Shown in pieces: positions 1 through 8,065 of a stretch of DNA of 64,000 nucleotides. Origin of the DNA: Gottschalkiaceae bacterium SANA. Lineage in GTDB: Bacteria; Bacillota; Clostridia; Tissierellales; GPF-1. The first letter of the stretch is position 1, and each line of letters starts with the position of its first letter. The notes under the pieces were generated by a model, which was not told where the DNA came from, ran no database searches, and saw nothing but the letters and a program-made list of their open reading frames with translations. The stretch is from the NCBI GenBank assembly GCA_036323355.1, contig AP028876.1, positions 1,054,001 through 1,118,000 of the forward strand, in the 5' to 3' direction. The position numbers and the translations under genes were made by a program.

Positions 1-2
1 TG

Positions 3-1004
3 CACTGGCCGTTGATAACATTGGCAATCACCAATTACATTGCAACCGGCAGTGATTATATTTTACCTATGATTTTCACCGCATCGTTTGCACAGACGGC
101 GGTTGTTCTCGCTGTTTATATGCGAACAAAATCCAAGAAAATGAAAGGCATCTGTATTCCAGCCATGATTTCGGGCATGTTTTGCATAATTGAGCCGGCG
201 ATCTATGGTGTTACATTACCAGTAAAAAAACGTTTTGCTTTTTCCATGGTGGGTGGCGTTGTAGGTGCAGCTGTTTTGGCTGCTTTGAATGTGAAGATGT
301 ATGCAATTTCAGTGGGAATGTTAGGGATTGTTGGCTTTTTAAATCCTGAGAATTCTTCCATGACTGGACTCATTATTGCAGTTGTTGCAACGACTGCGGC
401 CATGGTGGTTGCATTTTCATTGACCTACTTCACTTTTGGAACAGATTTAAAAGATAGTGATGAAAGTGAGTCCGTATCATCAAAAGGGAGATTGAGACCT
501 TTATATAATAAAATATCTCTTGTATCACCAATAAAAGGGAAGCTTTTGCCGCTCAGTCAAGCAGAAGATGCTGCATTTGCTAATGGTGCTCTTGGCAAGG
601 GGGTTCTGGTGATCCCGAGCCAAGGAAAAGTTGTCGCTCCATGCGATGGCACGCTTACCACTTTTTTTGAAACAGGTCATGCTTTGGGCTTTACAGCAGA
701 CAATGGTGTTGAGATCCTTGTTCACGTAGGGAAAGATACGGTTCAATTGCAAGGCTCATATTTTAAAAAGTTAAAGGCACAAGGCGATCTTGTCAAAAAG
801 GGTGACCTTGTTCTTGAATTTGATTTACAAGCAATTCAAGATCTCGGCTATAACATTGAAACTCCAATATTAATAACCAATTCGGATCAATACCTAGAGG
901 TGGTTCCTTCAAATACGGATACCGTGAATGAGCTTGATCAGTTGATGACGATTATTCCTTTTCAATCAACAGCTGATGTGCAAGCAATTCGTGTGGAAGC
1001 ATGA
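3..1004 (+). CDS. PTS beta-glucoside-type permease, EIIC-EIIA part (5' truncated by window)
   Basis: C-terminal part of a sugar phosphotransferase permease that imports and phosphorylates a sugar. The frame is open to the window edge, so the EIIB domain and the start of EIIC lie upstream. Residues up to about 140 of the visible part are hydrophobic and contain the EIIC hallmark EPAIYGVTLP. Residues about 170-320 form a glucose-type EIIA domain with the two histidines expected at the phosphorylation site (TGHALGF and ILVHVGKDTV). The domain order C-A fits the BglF/BglP family. The stop overlaps the start of the next gene as ATGA, so the ADP-ribosylglycohydrolase is translationally coupled. The substrate cannot be told from this portion. 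Confidence 0.93.
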   Translation, partial: HWPLITLAITNYIATGSDYILPMIFTASFAQTAVVLAVYMRTKSKKMKGICIPAMISGMFCIIEPAIYGVTLPVKKRFAFSMVGGVVGAAVLAALNVKMYAISVGMLGIVGFLNPENSSMTGLIIAVVATTAAMVVAFSLTYFTFGTDLKDSDESESVSSKGRLRPLYNKISLVSPIKGKLLPLSQAEDAAFANGALGKGVLVIPSQGKVVAPCDGTLTTFFETGHALGFTADNGVEILVHVGKDTVQLQGSYFKKLKAQGDLVKKGDLVLEFDLQAIQDLGYNIETPILITNSDQYLEVVPSNTDTVNELDQLMTIIPFQSTADVQAIRVEA

Positions 1005-2029
1005 TCGAAACAAATCGAAGTTTATTGAAAAGAGTGAAAGGCGTGTTGATTGGCTGTGCCCTAGGCGATGCCATGGGCATGCCGACGGAAATGTGGACCC
1101 GAGAGAAAATAAATAAGCGATATCCTACGGGTGTTAGCAAATTTGAAGCCACTTCACCCGATGATTTTTTTGGTCGAGAGATGGTTGCCGGTAGTGTGAC
1201 GGATGACACCATCAATACGGTGATGATCCTCAATTCAATCGTTGAATGCAAAGGCTCATTAGATGCACAAAACTATATTTCATCCTTGATCAAGTGGCGG
1301 GAGAGTTCAGAAACGGCTGCGCTTGTTACGGGTCCTTCGACTATGCGAGCCCTCGACAAATTAGAAAAGGGAATTCCAATCGAAGAAACCGGAAAGTGGG
1401 GGACGACCAATGGTGCCGCCATGAAAATCGCTCCCATAGGCATCGTGTCGGATTATAGAAATCTTCAACAGTTGATTGAAAATGTTTATCAAATCTGCAT
1501 GCCTACCCATAACACCAATATCGCCATAACCGGTGCATCCATTGTTGCAGCATGTGTGAGTTATGGGATCAGTGGTGGACAGTCTGTTGAGGATCTTTGG
1601 TCGTTGGCGGATCAAGTGATAGAAGCGGCCAAGGACATTGGTTGTGAAACGCCATCGGCATCACTACGTTTTAGATTGCAGGCAGTAAAACAAATGATCG
1701 AAGCAGAGACGAGCAGGGAAGGCGTCAACAAGCATCGGGTATTGGAACGAGTATACGATGAACTTGGCGCCTCATTTGAAACCATTGAGACGATACCAGC
1801 TGTATTTGCCATTATCCAACTTGCCAAGTGTGATCCACGAGAAGCTGCGTATTTGAGCGCAAGTCTTGGTGGTGACACGGATACGATTGGTGCAATTGCT
1901 GGCGCGATCTGTGGTGCAATGAACCCAGACTTTGATAATTCGATTGTTTCAGAGTTGGAATCGGTGAATGCATTGAATTTTGATAAACTGGCAGAATCCA
2001 TCTTGCCATACTCGCCATATCTACGATAA
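1001..2029 (+). CDS. ADP-ribosylglycohydrolase family protein
   Basis: 342-residue member of the DraG/ARH family, dinuclear-metal hydrolases that cleave N- or O-glycosidic bonds to ADP-ribose or related nucleosides. The N-terminal GCALGDAMGMPTE, the metal-binding TDDT at residues 67-70 and the C-terminal GGDTDTIGAIAG motif (about 289-300) are all present, so it should be active. It begins inside the stop of the PTS permease gene (ATGA overlap). Family members of this kind also occur in sugar or nucleoside catabolic operons, so here it may act on a PTS-imported glycoside rather than on ADP-ribosylated protein; that is inference. A hairpin terminator follows. Confidence 0.88.
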   Translation: MIETNRSLLKRVKGVLIGCALGDAMGMPTEMWTREKINKRYPTGVSKFEATSPDDFFGREMVAGSVTDDTINTVMILNSIVECKGSLDAQNYISSLIKWRESSETAALVTGPSTMRALDKLEKGIPIEETGKWGTTNGAAMKIAPIGIVSDYRNLQQLIENVYQICMPTHNTNIAITGASIVAACVSYGISGGQSVEDLWSLADQVIEAAKDIGCETPSASLRFRLQAVKQMIEAETSREGVNKHRVLERVYDELGASFETIETIPAVFAIIQLAKCDPREAAYLSASLGGDTDTIGAIAGAICGAMNPDFDNSIVSELESVNALNFDKLAESILPYSPYLR

Positions 2030-2051
2030 AGAAGCAGCATATTCTTCATAA

Positions 2052-2100
2052 GCAAAGCCCTGATAATGATGAATTTATCATTTTCGGGGCTTTGCTATTA
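2052..2100 (+). terminator. Rho-independent terminator after the PTS/ARH operon
   Basis: GCAAAGCCC (2052-2060) pairs with GGGCTTTGC (about 2087-2095); the inner stem continues with TGATAATGAT against ATCATTTTCG allowing G-U pairs. The downstream T-tract is poor, so efficiency may be moderate. Confidence 0.7.
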
Positions 2101-2243
2101 TTCGCATGAAATATCCAACAAAACAAAAAATTTTGATTATTTATGGAACAATAGTGAATTAAATAGCAAATAAGTGGTAAAATGTTGTTGGATGAATTTG
2201 TAAATCAAGAAAGAACTCGATGATGCGCAGGAGGCGAATAATC

Positions 2244-2612
2244 ATGTTGTTGCCATATCTTTTGGGGGTTGCTGTTGTCTATGTATCAGCAATTGAAGCA
2301 ATCAATGAATTTGAGGATGCCAAGGTTCGAGAATATAAGATGTGGTACTACAAAGATGAAGCGATTCCTCCGGGGAAGCTCTTAAAAGCATTTGTAGGAA
2401 ACATCCTATATGGTTTTAGTTTTCATTATGAATTTTCTGCCCATGCAGCCATGATCAGCATACTTTGTATAACGGTTTTAAGTGAATTTGCTTCGTGGAA
2501 GCGATTAAAAGAATACAGGAAGCCAGGAGAGTTGATTGCATCAACGATTTTACTCGTTGTCATTTGTACCTTTACACTGAAATATTGGGACTGGTATACG
2601 TTGGTAAAATAA
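2244..2612 (+). CDS. Small membrane protein of unknown function (paralogue A)
   Basis: 122 residues, not recognised. A start at 2244 is chosen over an upstream ATG because GGAGG lies about 8 bases before it and because the protein then aligns end to end with its neighbour (MLLPYLL against MWVPYLL). An N-terminal hydrophobic helix (about 2-20) is followed by a charged segment containing EFEDAKVREY, a Pro-Pro turn, one or two central hydrophobic helices, a SWKRLKEY basic patch and a C-terminal helix beginning GELIASTILLVV. Predicted to lie in the cytoplasmic membrane. The two paralogues are 24 bases apart and probably cotranscribed. No function can be assigned. Confidence 0.7.
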   Translation: MLLPYLLGVAVVYVSAIEAINEFEDAKVREYKMWYYKDEAIPPGKLLKAFVGNILYGFSFHYEFSAHAAMISILCITVLSEFASWKRLKEYRKPGELIASTILLVVICTFTLKYWDWYTLVK

Positions 2613-2636
2613 TGAGAGATCACGGAGGCAAATAAA

Positions 2637-2999
2637 ATGTGGGTACCATATTTGTTAAGCATCATAATAATAGCCATTACGATCTTTGAATCAATTTATG
2701 CATTTGAAGAAGCGAAGAAGAGGGAGTATATAAAACGAGGATTTGATGACCCACCGCCACCACCTAAGCGGATTTTACGAGTTATTGTAATTGTGATTTT
2801 TTTAGTCTATTGTTTGACCCTAGAAATTTCTGGTCATGTTGCTTCAGTGTGTATAATCCTTTTTTCCGTAGTTGAATGGCTCATCTCTTGGAAACGATTT
2901 AAGAGATATAAAACTTTCGGTGATTTAATTGCTTCAACAATGATGATTATATTGGTATCGCTTTTTGCATATCGACTTTGGGGTCTGTTCTCGATGTGA
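2637..2999 (+). CDS. Small membrane protein of unknown function (paralogue B)
   Basis: 120 residues, a diverged tandem copy of the preceding gene. Shared features in the same order are PYLL at the N-terminus, EEAKKREY after the first helix, a proline stretch (DPPPPPKR), a central helix ending in SWKRFKRYK, and GDLIASTMMIILVS near the C-terminus. GGAGG precedes the ATG at a normal distance. Sequence divergence is large enough that the duplication is not recent. A membrane location is likely; the role is unknown. Confidence 0.7.
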   Translation: MWVPYLLSIIIIAITIFESIYAFEEAKKREYIKRGFDDPPPPPKRILRVIVIVIFLVYCLTLEISGHVASVCIILFSVVEWLISWKRFKRYKTFGDLIASTMMIILVSLFAYRLWGLFSM

Positions 3000-3298
3000 T
3001 TCAGGAGGATGGTGGGAATAAGTGATTGGAGTAAAATGATTTCTTTAAACGTACGAGGAATCAGTTCAGTATGTGATTCATTTCAAGAGTCGGTATTTAG
3101 GATAAAGTACATGAACTGTACTATAAATAAATGCAGTTTTTTCAAATACTAAAAAATAGTAGTCCAGAAACTAGGAATATGGAAAAAGTAGTCCTCAAGG
3201 TCTGATTTGATTATCCTAAAAGAACTTTTTTACTCGGTAGCTTAAATGCCTATAATATATTAATAATTAACAAACCAACCAATGTATGGAGGAATAGC
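3000..3298 (+). other. AT-rich intergenic spacer before the Gabija-like genes
   Basis: About 300 bases without a convincing gene. A -10-like TATAAT lies at 3251-3256 with a weak -35, and GGAGG precedes the ATG at 3299. A 38-codon frame with a plausible GGAG site (3036-3152) is present but unsupported by any recognisable sequence. The spacer marks a shift to more AT-rich sequence and may be the left edge of an acquired segment; no direct repeat or tRNA was seen there. Confidence 0.4.
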
Positions 3299-5533
3299 AT
3301 GAAGATAAAATATGTAGATATTCAGAATTTCAGAAAACTAAAAAAATGTGAAGTCGAAATTTCTGAAAAGCAAACTATATTTGTAGGGGCGAATAACAGT
3401 GGTAAGACTTCGGCAATTATTGCGATGCAGTATTTCATAGAGCGTAAAAAGCTTTCAGGTACTGACATTTCATTGTGTAACTGGGATGCAATTAACGAAA
3501 TAGGTAAAAGATGGTTAGTTGATGAAAGTATTGACTTGAAAAAGGATGAAAAAGATTTAATTAAATTAATGCCTACATTAGATGTATGGATTTCATTGAT
3601 ACCAAGTGAATACTTCCATTTTCAAGGTACACTTACAAGTATTGGCTCTTTTGGTAGGTTGGCAGGCTTCAGGTCAATTTATATGCCGAAAAAGCTGGAA
3701 GATCTTTTTAAAGATTTTATCGAGAAAAAGAATAGAGTAAGTGAAATAGAAACACATATTGAGGCCAAGAGTAAGAAGAGGCCTGAGTTATGGCCAAGAA
3801 ATCTTAAAGAATTCATCGAGGAAAGGATAGAGAGTTATTTTGAGTATAAGACATATGCATTAGATAGTAGTAGGCTTGCTTTGGAACCAGAGGGAGAGCG
3901 TTGTTTTGACTTACCATCTAAGTCATTACCGTTAAAAAAAGATATACTCAGTAATATTGTGAAAATCAGTATGATACCGGCATCGAGAGGGTTTAACGAT
4001 ACTAACGAGGAAAAAGTAGGCTACAATGGAAAACTCTCATCTCAACTTCAAAGCTATTATAGTCATTTTCTAGATCCTACAGATGGACCGAGTAATGATG
4101 ATGCAGATGCCTTGATGGCAATTATAAATGCAAAAGAAACCTTTGATAACGAACTGAAGAGAAGTTTTGAAGAACCTTTCAATGAGCTTGAAAATGTTGG
4201 TTATCCTGGTGTTTCAAGTCCGCGTTTGGTTCTATCTAGTAAAGTAGAGCCGGTAACTAGCTTGAATCATAGATCAGCGGTACAATATGAGATTGATCGA
4301 TTTAAAGGGGAGGATGGTAATGAACCATACCGTTTGCCGGAGCAATACAATGGACTGGGTTACCAGAATCTTATTTCAATGGTGTTTCACCTAATTCGTT
4401 TTAGAGATGAGTGGTTAAAAAAAGTTAAGGTCGAGAAAGATGAGGATGAGCAAGCGTTAAAGATTCAACCAATTCACCTGGTTTTAATTGAGGAACCAGA
4501 GGCACATCTGCATAGCCAGGTTCAGCAGGTGTTTATCCGTAAGGCGATGGAAATACTAGGGAATGACGATTGGCTTCGTAAGAATTGTAATTATAAGTCT
4601 CAGATGGTTCTTAGTACTCATTCTGGAGATATTGCTCATGAAGTCGATTTCTCAGATTTAAGGTATTTTGAGCGTCTTGAAGTTAATAATTCTACGACGA
4701 TACCGATGGTTAAAGTTAAGAATTTGTCTAAGGTCTTTGGGAATGGGGATAATACTACAAGATTTGTTAAGCGCTATTTGAAATCTACTCATTGTGACCT
4801 TTTCTTTGCTGATGGAATTATTGCTGTTGAAGGGGCTGCAGAAAGAATGCTGGTGCCACAATTCATAGAGCATCACTATCGTGAACTGTCTACAAGCTAT
4901 ATTTCTTTGTTAGAAATAGGTGGCAGTCATGCACACAGGCTTAAGCCTCTGATTGAGCTATTGAATGTACCTACATTGATTATTACTGATCTTGATGCTG
5001 CAATAAAAAATGATAACGGAAGATGGGAAAAAAAAATGCCCCAAAAGGGGGGAAAGCAGCAAACAAATAATGGAACGATTAAAAAATGGGTTATTTGTGA
5101 AAATGACATTGATAAGCTACTTAGTTTGTCCTTTGATAAGAAAGTAAGTGGTAATACTAGAATTGCCTATCAAGGAGAAGTTGACATTACACATCGTAAG
5201 AAGAATATTAAATTTGTAGCCAATACATTCGAGGATGCACTTTTTTATCATAATATCGAATTCTTTGGAAATCAAGATGGAGGAAGCATGATGAAGGGGT
5301 TGAAGGAAGCTGCAAAGATGTCTTCCAAGGATGATGTGATGCAAGGTGCTTTTGATGCAATTAAAAAGGGGAATAAAGGTGAGTTTGCATTGGACTTACT
5401 TATGGCAGAAAAATTTAGTGATTTGGTAATCCCGAAGTATATTGCAGAAGGCCTGAAGTGGATTGAGGAAGAGTTAAACAAGAGAAAGAAGAATCTAAGC
5501 CTTAGTGAATCGCTCACGAAGGAGGCTGAATAA
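3299..5533 (+). CDS. gajA: OLD-family ATP-dependent endonuclease, GajA-like
   Basis: 744-residue protein with an ABC-type ATPase split by a long insertion and followed by a TOPRIM nuclease domain. Walker A is GANNSGKT at residues 30-37; the signature/Walker B region EEPEAHLH lies near 398. The TOPRIM domain starts near residue 505 with the catalytic-glutamate motif AVEGAAE and carries TDLDAA near 563 as the acidic DxD motif. In class 2 OLD systems this nuclease pairs with a UvrD-like helicase, and the next gene is exactly that, 2 bases downstream. The pair matches the Gabija anti-phage architecture. At 744 residues it is longer than well-studied GajA proteins, which are nearer 580, so a variant or sister family is possible. 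Confidence 0.8.
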   Translation: MKIKYVDIQNFRKLKKCEVEISEKQTIFVGANNSGKTSAIIAMQYFIERKKLSGTDISLCNWDAINEIGKRWLVDESIDLKKDEKDLIKLMPTLDVWISLIPSEYFHFQGTLTSIGSFGRLAGFRSIYMPKKLEDLFKDFIEKKNRVSEIETHIEAKSKKRPELWPRNLKEFIEERIESYFEYKTYALDSSRLALEPEGERCFDLPSKSLPLKKDILSNIVKISMIPASRGFNDTNEEKVGYNGKLSSQLQSYYSHFLDPTDGPSNDDADALMAIINAKETFDNELKRSFEEPFNELENVGYPGVSSPRLVLSSKVEPVTSLNHRSAVQYEIDRFKGEDGNEPYRLPEQYNGLGYQNLISMVFHLIRFRDEWLKKVKVEKDEDEQALKIQPIHLVLIEEPEAHLHSQVQQVFIRKAMEILGNDDWLRKNCNYKSQMVLSTHSGDIAHEVDFSDLRYFERLEVNNSTTIPMVKVKNLSKVFGNGDNTTRFVKRYLKSTHCDLFFADGIIAVEGAAERMLVPQFIEHHYRELSTSYISLLEIGGSHAHRLKPLIELLNVPTLIITDLDAAIKNDNGRWEKKMPQKGGKQQTNNGTIKKWVICENDIDKLLSLSFDKKVSGNTRIAYQGEVDITHRKKNIKFVANTFEDALFYHNIEFFGNQDGGSMMKGLKEAAKMSSKDDVMQGAFDAIKKGNKGEFALDLLMAEKFSDLVIPKYIAEGLKWIEEELNKRKKNLSLSESLTKEAE

Positions 5534-5535
5534 TA

Positions 5536-7398
5536 ATGTTTAATGAGAAAAAACTTCCTGATAATCATGTTGATGATTGGGTCGATGAGGAAATACTTTC
5601 GTGTATTAATCTGGAAAATCCAAAGAGTTTTGTATTATATGCAGGTGCAGGCTCAGGTAAAACCAGATCTCTTGTAAAACTTCTTACTAACATTCCAGAA
5701 AGCGTAAGAAACGGCATGAATTCCTATGGACGGCAGGTAGCAGTTATTACTTATACAAATGCAGCGAGCGATGAAATTAGAAGTCGTATAAAATTTGATT
5801 CGCTTTATCATATTTCAACAATTCATAGCTTTGCCTGGACGATTATTGAGGGGTATACAGAGGATATTCGAAGGTGGCTGAAGACTCAACTTAAAAATGA
5901 TATTGAAGTGCTGGAAAATAAGATTGAAAGAGCACGAAAAGCGTCAGCAAAAGAGGGATATATACGTAAGCGTAATAAAAAAGAAGAACGCTTAAAATTG
6001 ATCAATGGCGTTCTTCAATTTATATATAGTCCAACAGGGAATAATACATCGATTGATTCCCTTACGCATGCAGAGGTGATTAAAATCTGTGCATTCTTTA
6101 TTAATGAAGAGCCAGTGTTTAGAGAAATTCTTATTGGGCGTTTTCCGATTATACTTGTGGATGAAAGTCAAGATACTGCAAAACCGTTAATGGAAGCGTT
6201 ACTAGAATTGCAGAAAAAGCAGTCGCATCAAATGACTTTAGGACTATTTGGTGATATGATGCAGCGAATATACATGGATGGGATGCCTAATCTTGAAGGG
6301 GAGATACCGGATTCCTGGGAGAGACTAGATAAGCAGATGAATCATAGGTCACAGAAGCGCATTGTGGAGCTTGTTAATAGTATACGAAATAATGGTGACA
6401 AGAAATTTCAGAGAAATAGAGAAGACAAACCAAATGGTCTAGTGCATGCCTTTCTTGTTGAGGGTATCAGAAGATCTATTCATCAGGTAGAAACAAAGGT
6501 TGTTGATGCAATGGTTGACTTAACTGGTGATTTGGATTGGGGCAATAATGAGTTGAGTTCACGGAGGTTGATTCTAGAGCATAGAATGGCGGCTAATAGA
6601 TTAGGGTTTATTGAAGTCTTTAATGCAATCAATTCTGTGGGTTCTTACAAAGATAGTATTAAAGAGGGAAACCTAAAGGAACTGTTGTTTTTTACAGAAC
6701 AGGTGTTTCCACTTATGGAAATGATAGAAGTAGGAGATGAATATAGTACCTGTCAAATTCTTGATGAATATTCCGAAAGGTATTCGAGTATTACTATTGG
6801 TGATCCAAGTGAGATAAAAAAAAGGCTTGATTGTTTTTTAGAAACGGTTATGTTGATGAGAGAAGCATGTATGGACGTTGAAGAGAATATATCAACATAT
6901 ACCCTTGTCAAATACTTGTATGATAATAAAATATTGAGCATTCCAGAGGATCTTGAGTCGGCATTGCTAGATTTTTATGAAAAAGAGAAAAGCAGCAACA
7001 AGTCTGTTGCTTGGTGTGGCGTTTACAATAGAAATATTGAAGAACTACGTATGCTTGCAGATTATTATTCTGATGCTACTGGTTACGCAACACATCAAGG
7101 AGTCAAGGGCCTTGAATACAAGCATGTTATGGGAATTATTAGCGATGATGAAGCGGTCGGGAACTCCTTTAGCTATGAAAAACTATTTGGTGTAAAGGAA
7201 CTGACGATAACAGATAAAAAGAACATTAGAGAAGGTAGAGACAGCAGCTTGGGTAGGACGAACAGACTTTTTTATGTTTTGGCTTCTAGAGCGGAAGAAA
7301 GTCTTGCGCTTGTTATGTACACTGGTGATACTTTAGCTTTGAAGAAGTTTCTCATTGATAATGCATATTTTAATGATAATGAAATCACTGTATTATAA
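5536..7398 (+). CDS. gajB: UvrD/PcrA-like superfamily 1 helicase, GajB-like
   Basis: 620 residues. SF1A helicase motifs run in order: Walker A GAGSGKT (37-43), motif Ia with ITYTNAASDEI, STIHSFAW, Walker B VDESQDT (about 207-213), motif III LFGDMMQRIY, then C-terminal HQGVKGLEYKHV and RLFYVLASRAEE corresponding to motifs V and VI. It starts 2 bases after the OLD nuclease stop, with its ribosome site inside the end of that gene, so the two are cotranscribed. In Gabija, GajB is thought to sense nucleotide or DNA-end state and to assist GajA cleavage of invading DNA. It is longer than typical GajB (about 500 residues). Confidence 0.8.
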   Translation: MFNEKKLPDNHVDDWVDEEILSCINLENPKSFVLYAGAGSGKTRSLVKLLTNIPESVRNGMNSYGRQVAVITYTNAASDEIRSRIKFDSLYHISTIHSFAWTIIEGYTEDIRRWLKTQLKNDIEVLENKIERARKASAKEGYIRKRNKKEERLKLINGVLQFIYSPTGNNTSIDSLTHAEVIKICAFFINEEPVFREILIGRFPIILVDESQDTAKPLMEALLELQKKQSHQMTLGLFGDMMQRIYMDGMPNLEGEIPDSWERLDKQMNHRSQKRIVELVNSIRNNGDKKFQRNREDKPNGLVHAFLVEGIRRSIHQVETKVVDAMVDLTGDLDWGNNELSSRRLILEHRMAANRLGFIEVFNAINSVGSYKDSIKEGNLKELLFFTEQVFPLMEMIEVGDEYSTCQILDEYSERYSSITIGDPSEIKKRLDCFLETVMLMREACMDVEENISTYTLVKYLYDNKILSIPEDLESALLDFYEKEKSSNKSVAWCGVYNRNIEELRMLADYYSDATGYATHQGVKGLEYKHVMGIISDDEAVGNSFSYEKLFGVKELTITDKKNIREGRDSSLGRTNRLFYVLASRAEESLALVMYTGDTLALKKFLIDNAYFNDNEITVL

Positions 7399-7399
7399 G

Positions 7400-7935
7400 A
7401 ATCAGAGTACTCATCAAAAAGTATTTTGAAATGATTGACGGCAAAACTATTAATGTCTATGAAGTTCAAATAGGTACAGTTTGCCCATATTATATAAAGA
7501 GTAAAGGACTAAACTGGAAGGTGTGTATCTTTGACAAGGAGCATCTTTGGTTCCTGCATCATAATCAGCGATACATAAAATGATTAAAGAAACTGATGGG
7601 CATTTCTATGAGGGCCTACGGTCATTAAATCAGAACCTGGAATTTGAGGTTAAAAAAGAGTTCAAGAGCTCAGAGGTTGTTTTAAAGAACCGCAGATGAA
7701 AATACTTAAGATTATCGAGGATGATGGATTGCGTACCAATCTAGGAGTGTTGTTTTCGGATCAACGTAAGCATACAATTAAAGATGCTGTTTTTGAGGGA
7801 ACCAGCAATAATTTACTCAATGATCGTTATGAATTCACTGGCTCGGTGTTAAGACAAATGAGGGAAGCGTATGCCTTCTTGAATAGGGAGATCGCACACA
7901 GTCAATTATAAAAGGATTTCAAAGGATGGAATAAT
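7400..7935 (+). pseudogene. Decayed AlbA_2/Schlafen-type ATP-binding regulator fragment
   Basis: No single frame is open, but successive frames read like one protein of the AlbA_2-domain, HATPase-like 'putative transcriptional regulator' family. Frame at 7431 gives GKTINVYEVQIGTVCPYYIKSKG; the next frame gives VYL-stop-QGASLVPAS-stop, then MIKETDGHFYEGLRSLNQ from 7580; a third frame from 7696 gives KIIEDDGLRTNLGVLFSDQ and DRYEFTGSVLRQM; a fourth resumes near 7893. In-frame TGA (7532) and TAA (7562) plus at least three frameshifts show it is dead. The N-terminus and the ATP-binding C-terminus are missing. Family members are common in defence islands. The family call rests on remembered conserved motifs. 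Confidence 0.72.
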
Positions 7936-7953
7936 TCATTATTCTATCGATAC

Positions 7954-7989
7954 AAAAACTGATTTCAAATGTTGAGATCAGTTTTTTTG
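7954..7989 (+). terminator. Rho-independent terminator
   Basis: AAAAACTGAT (7954-7963) pairs with ATCAGTTTTT (7977-7986) around a 13-base loop and runs into a T-tract. It probably served the decayed gene or the Gabija-like operon. Confidence 0.8.
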
Positions 7990-8065
7990 ATTGTAGTGGA
8001 TTTCGTTATTTAAATTTAATGACTTGTACGGTATACTTAATACAAGTCTAATAAGGAGGCGACCC

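Noticed and set aside
3036-3152. 38-codon frame with a GGAG site in the spacer before the nuclease gene
   Set aside because: No relative recognised, no repeated or hydrophobic pattern, and the surrounding sequence is AT-rich noncoding; kept only as a note in the spacer entry.
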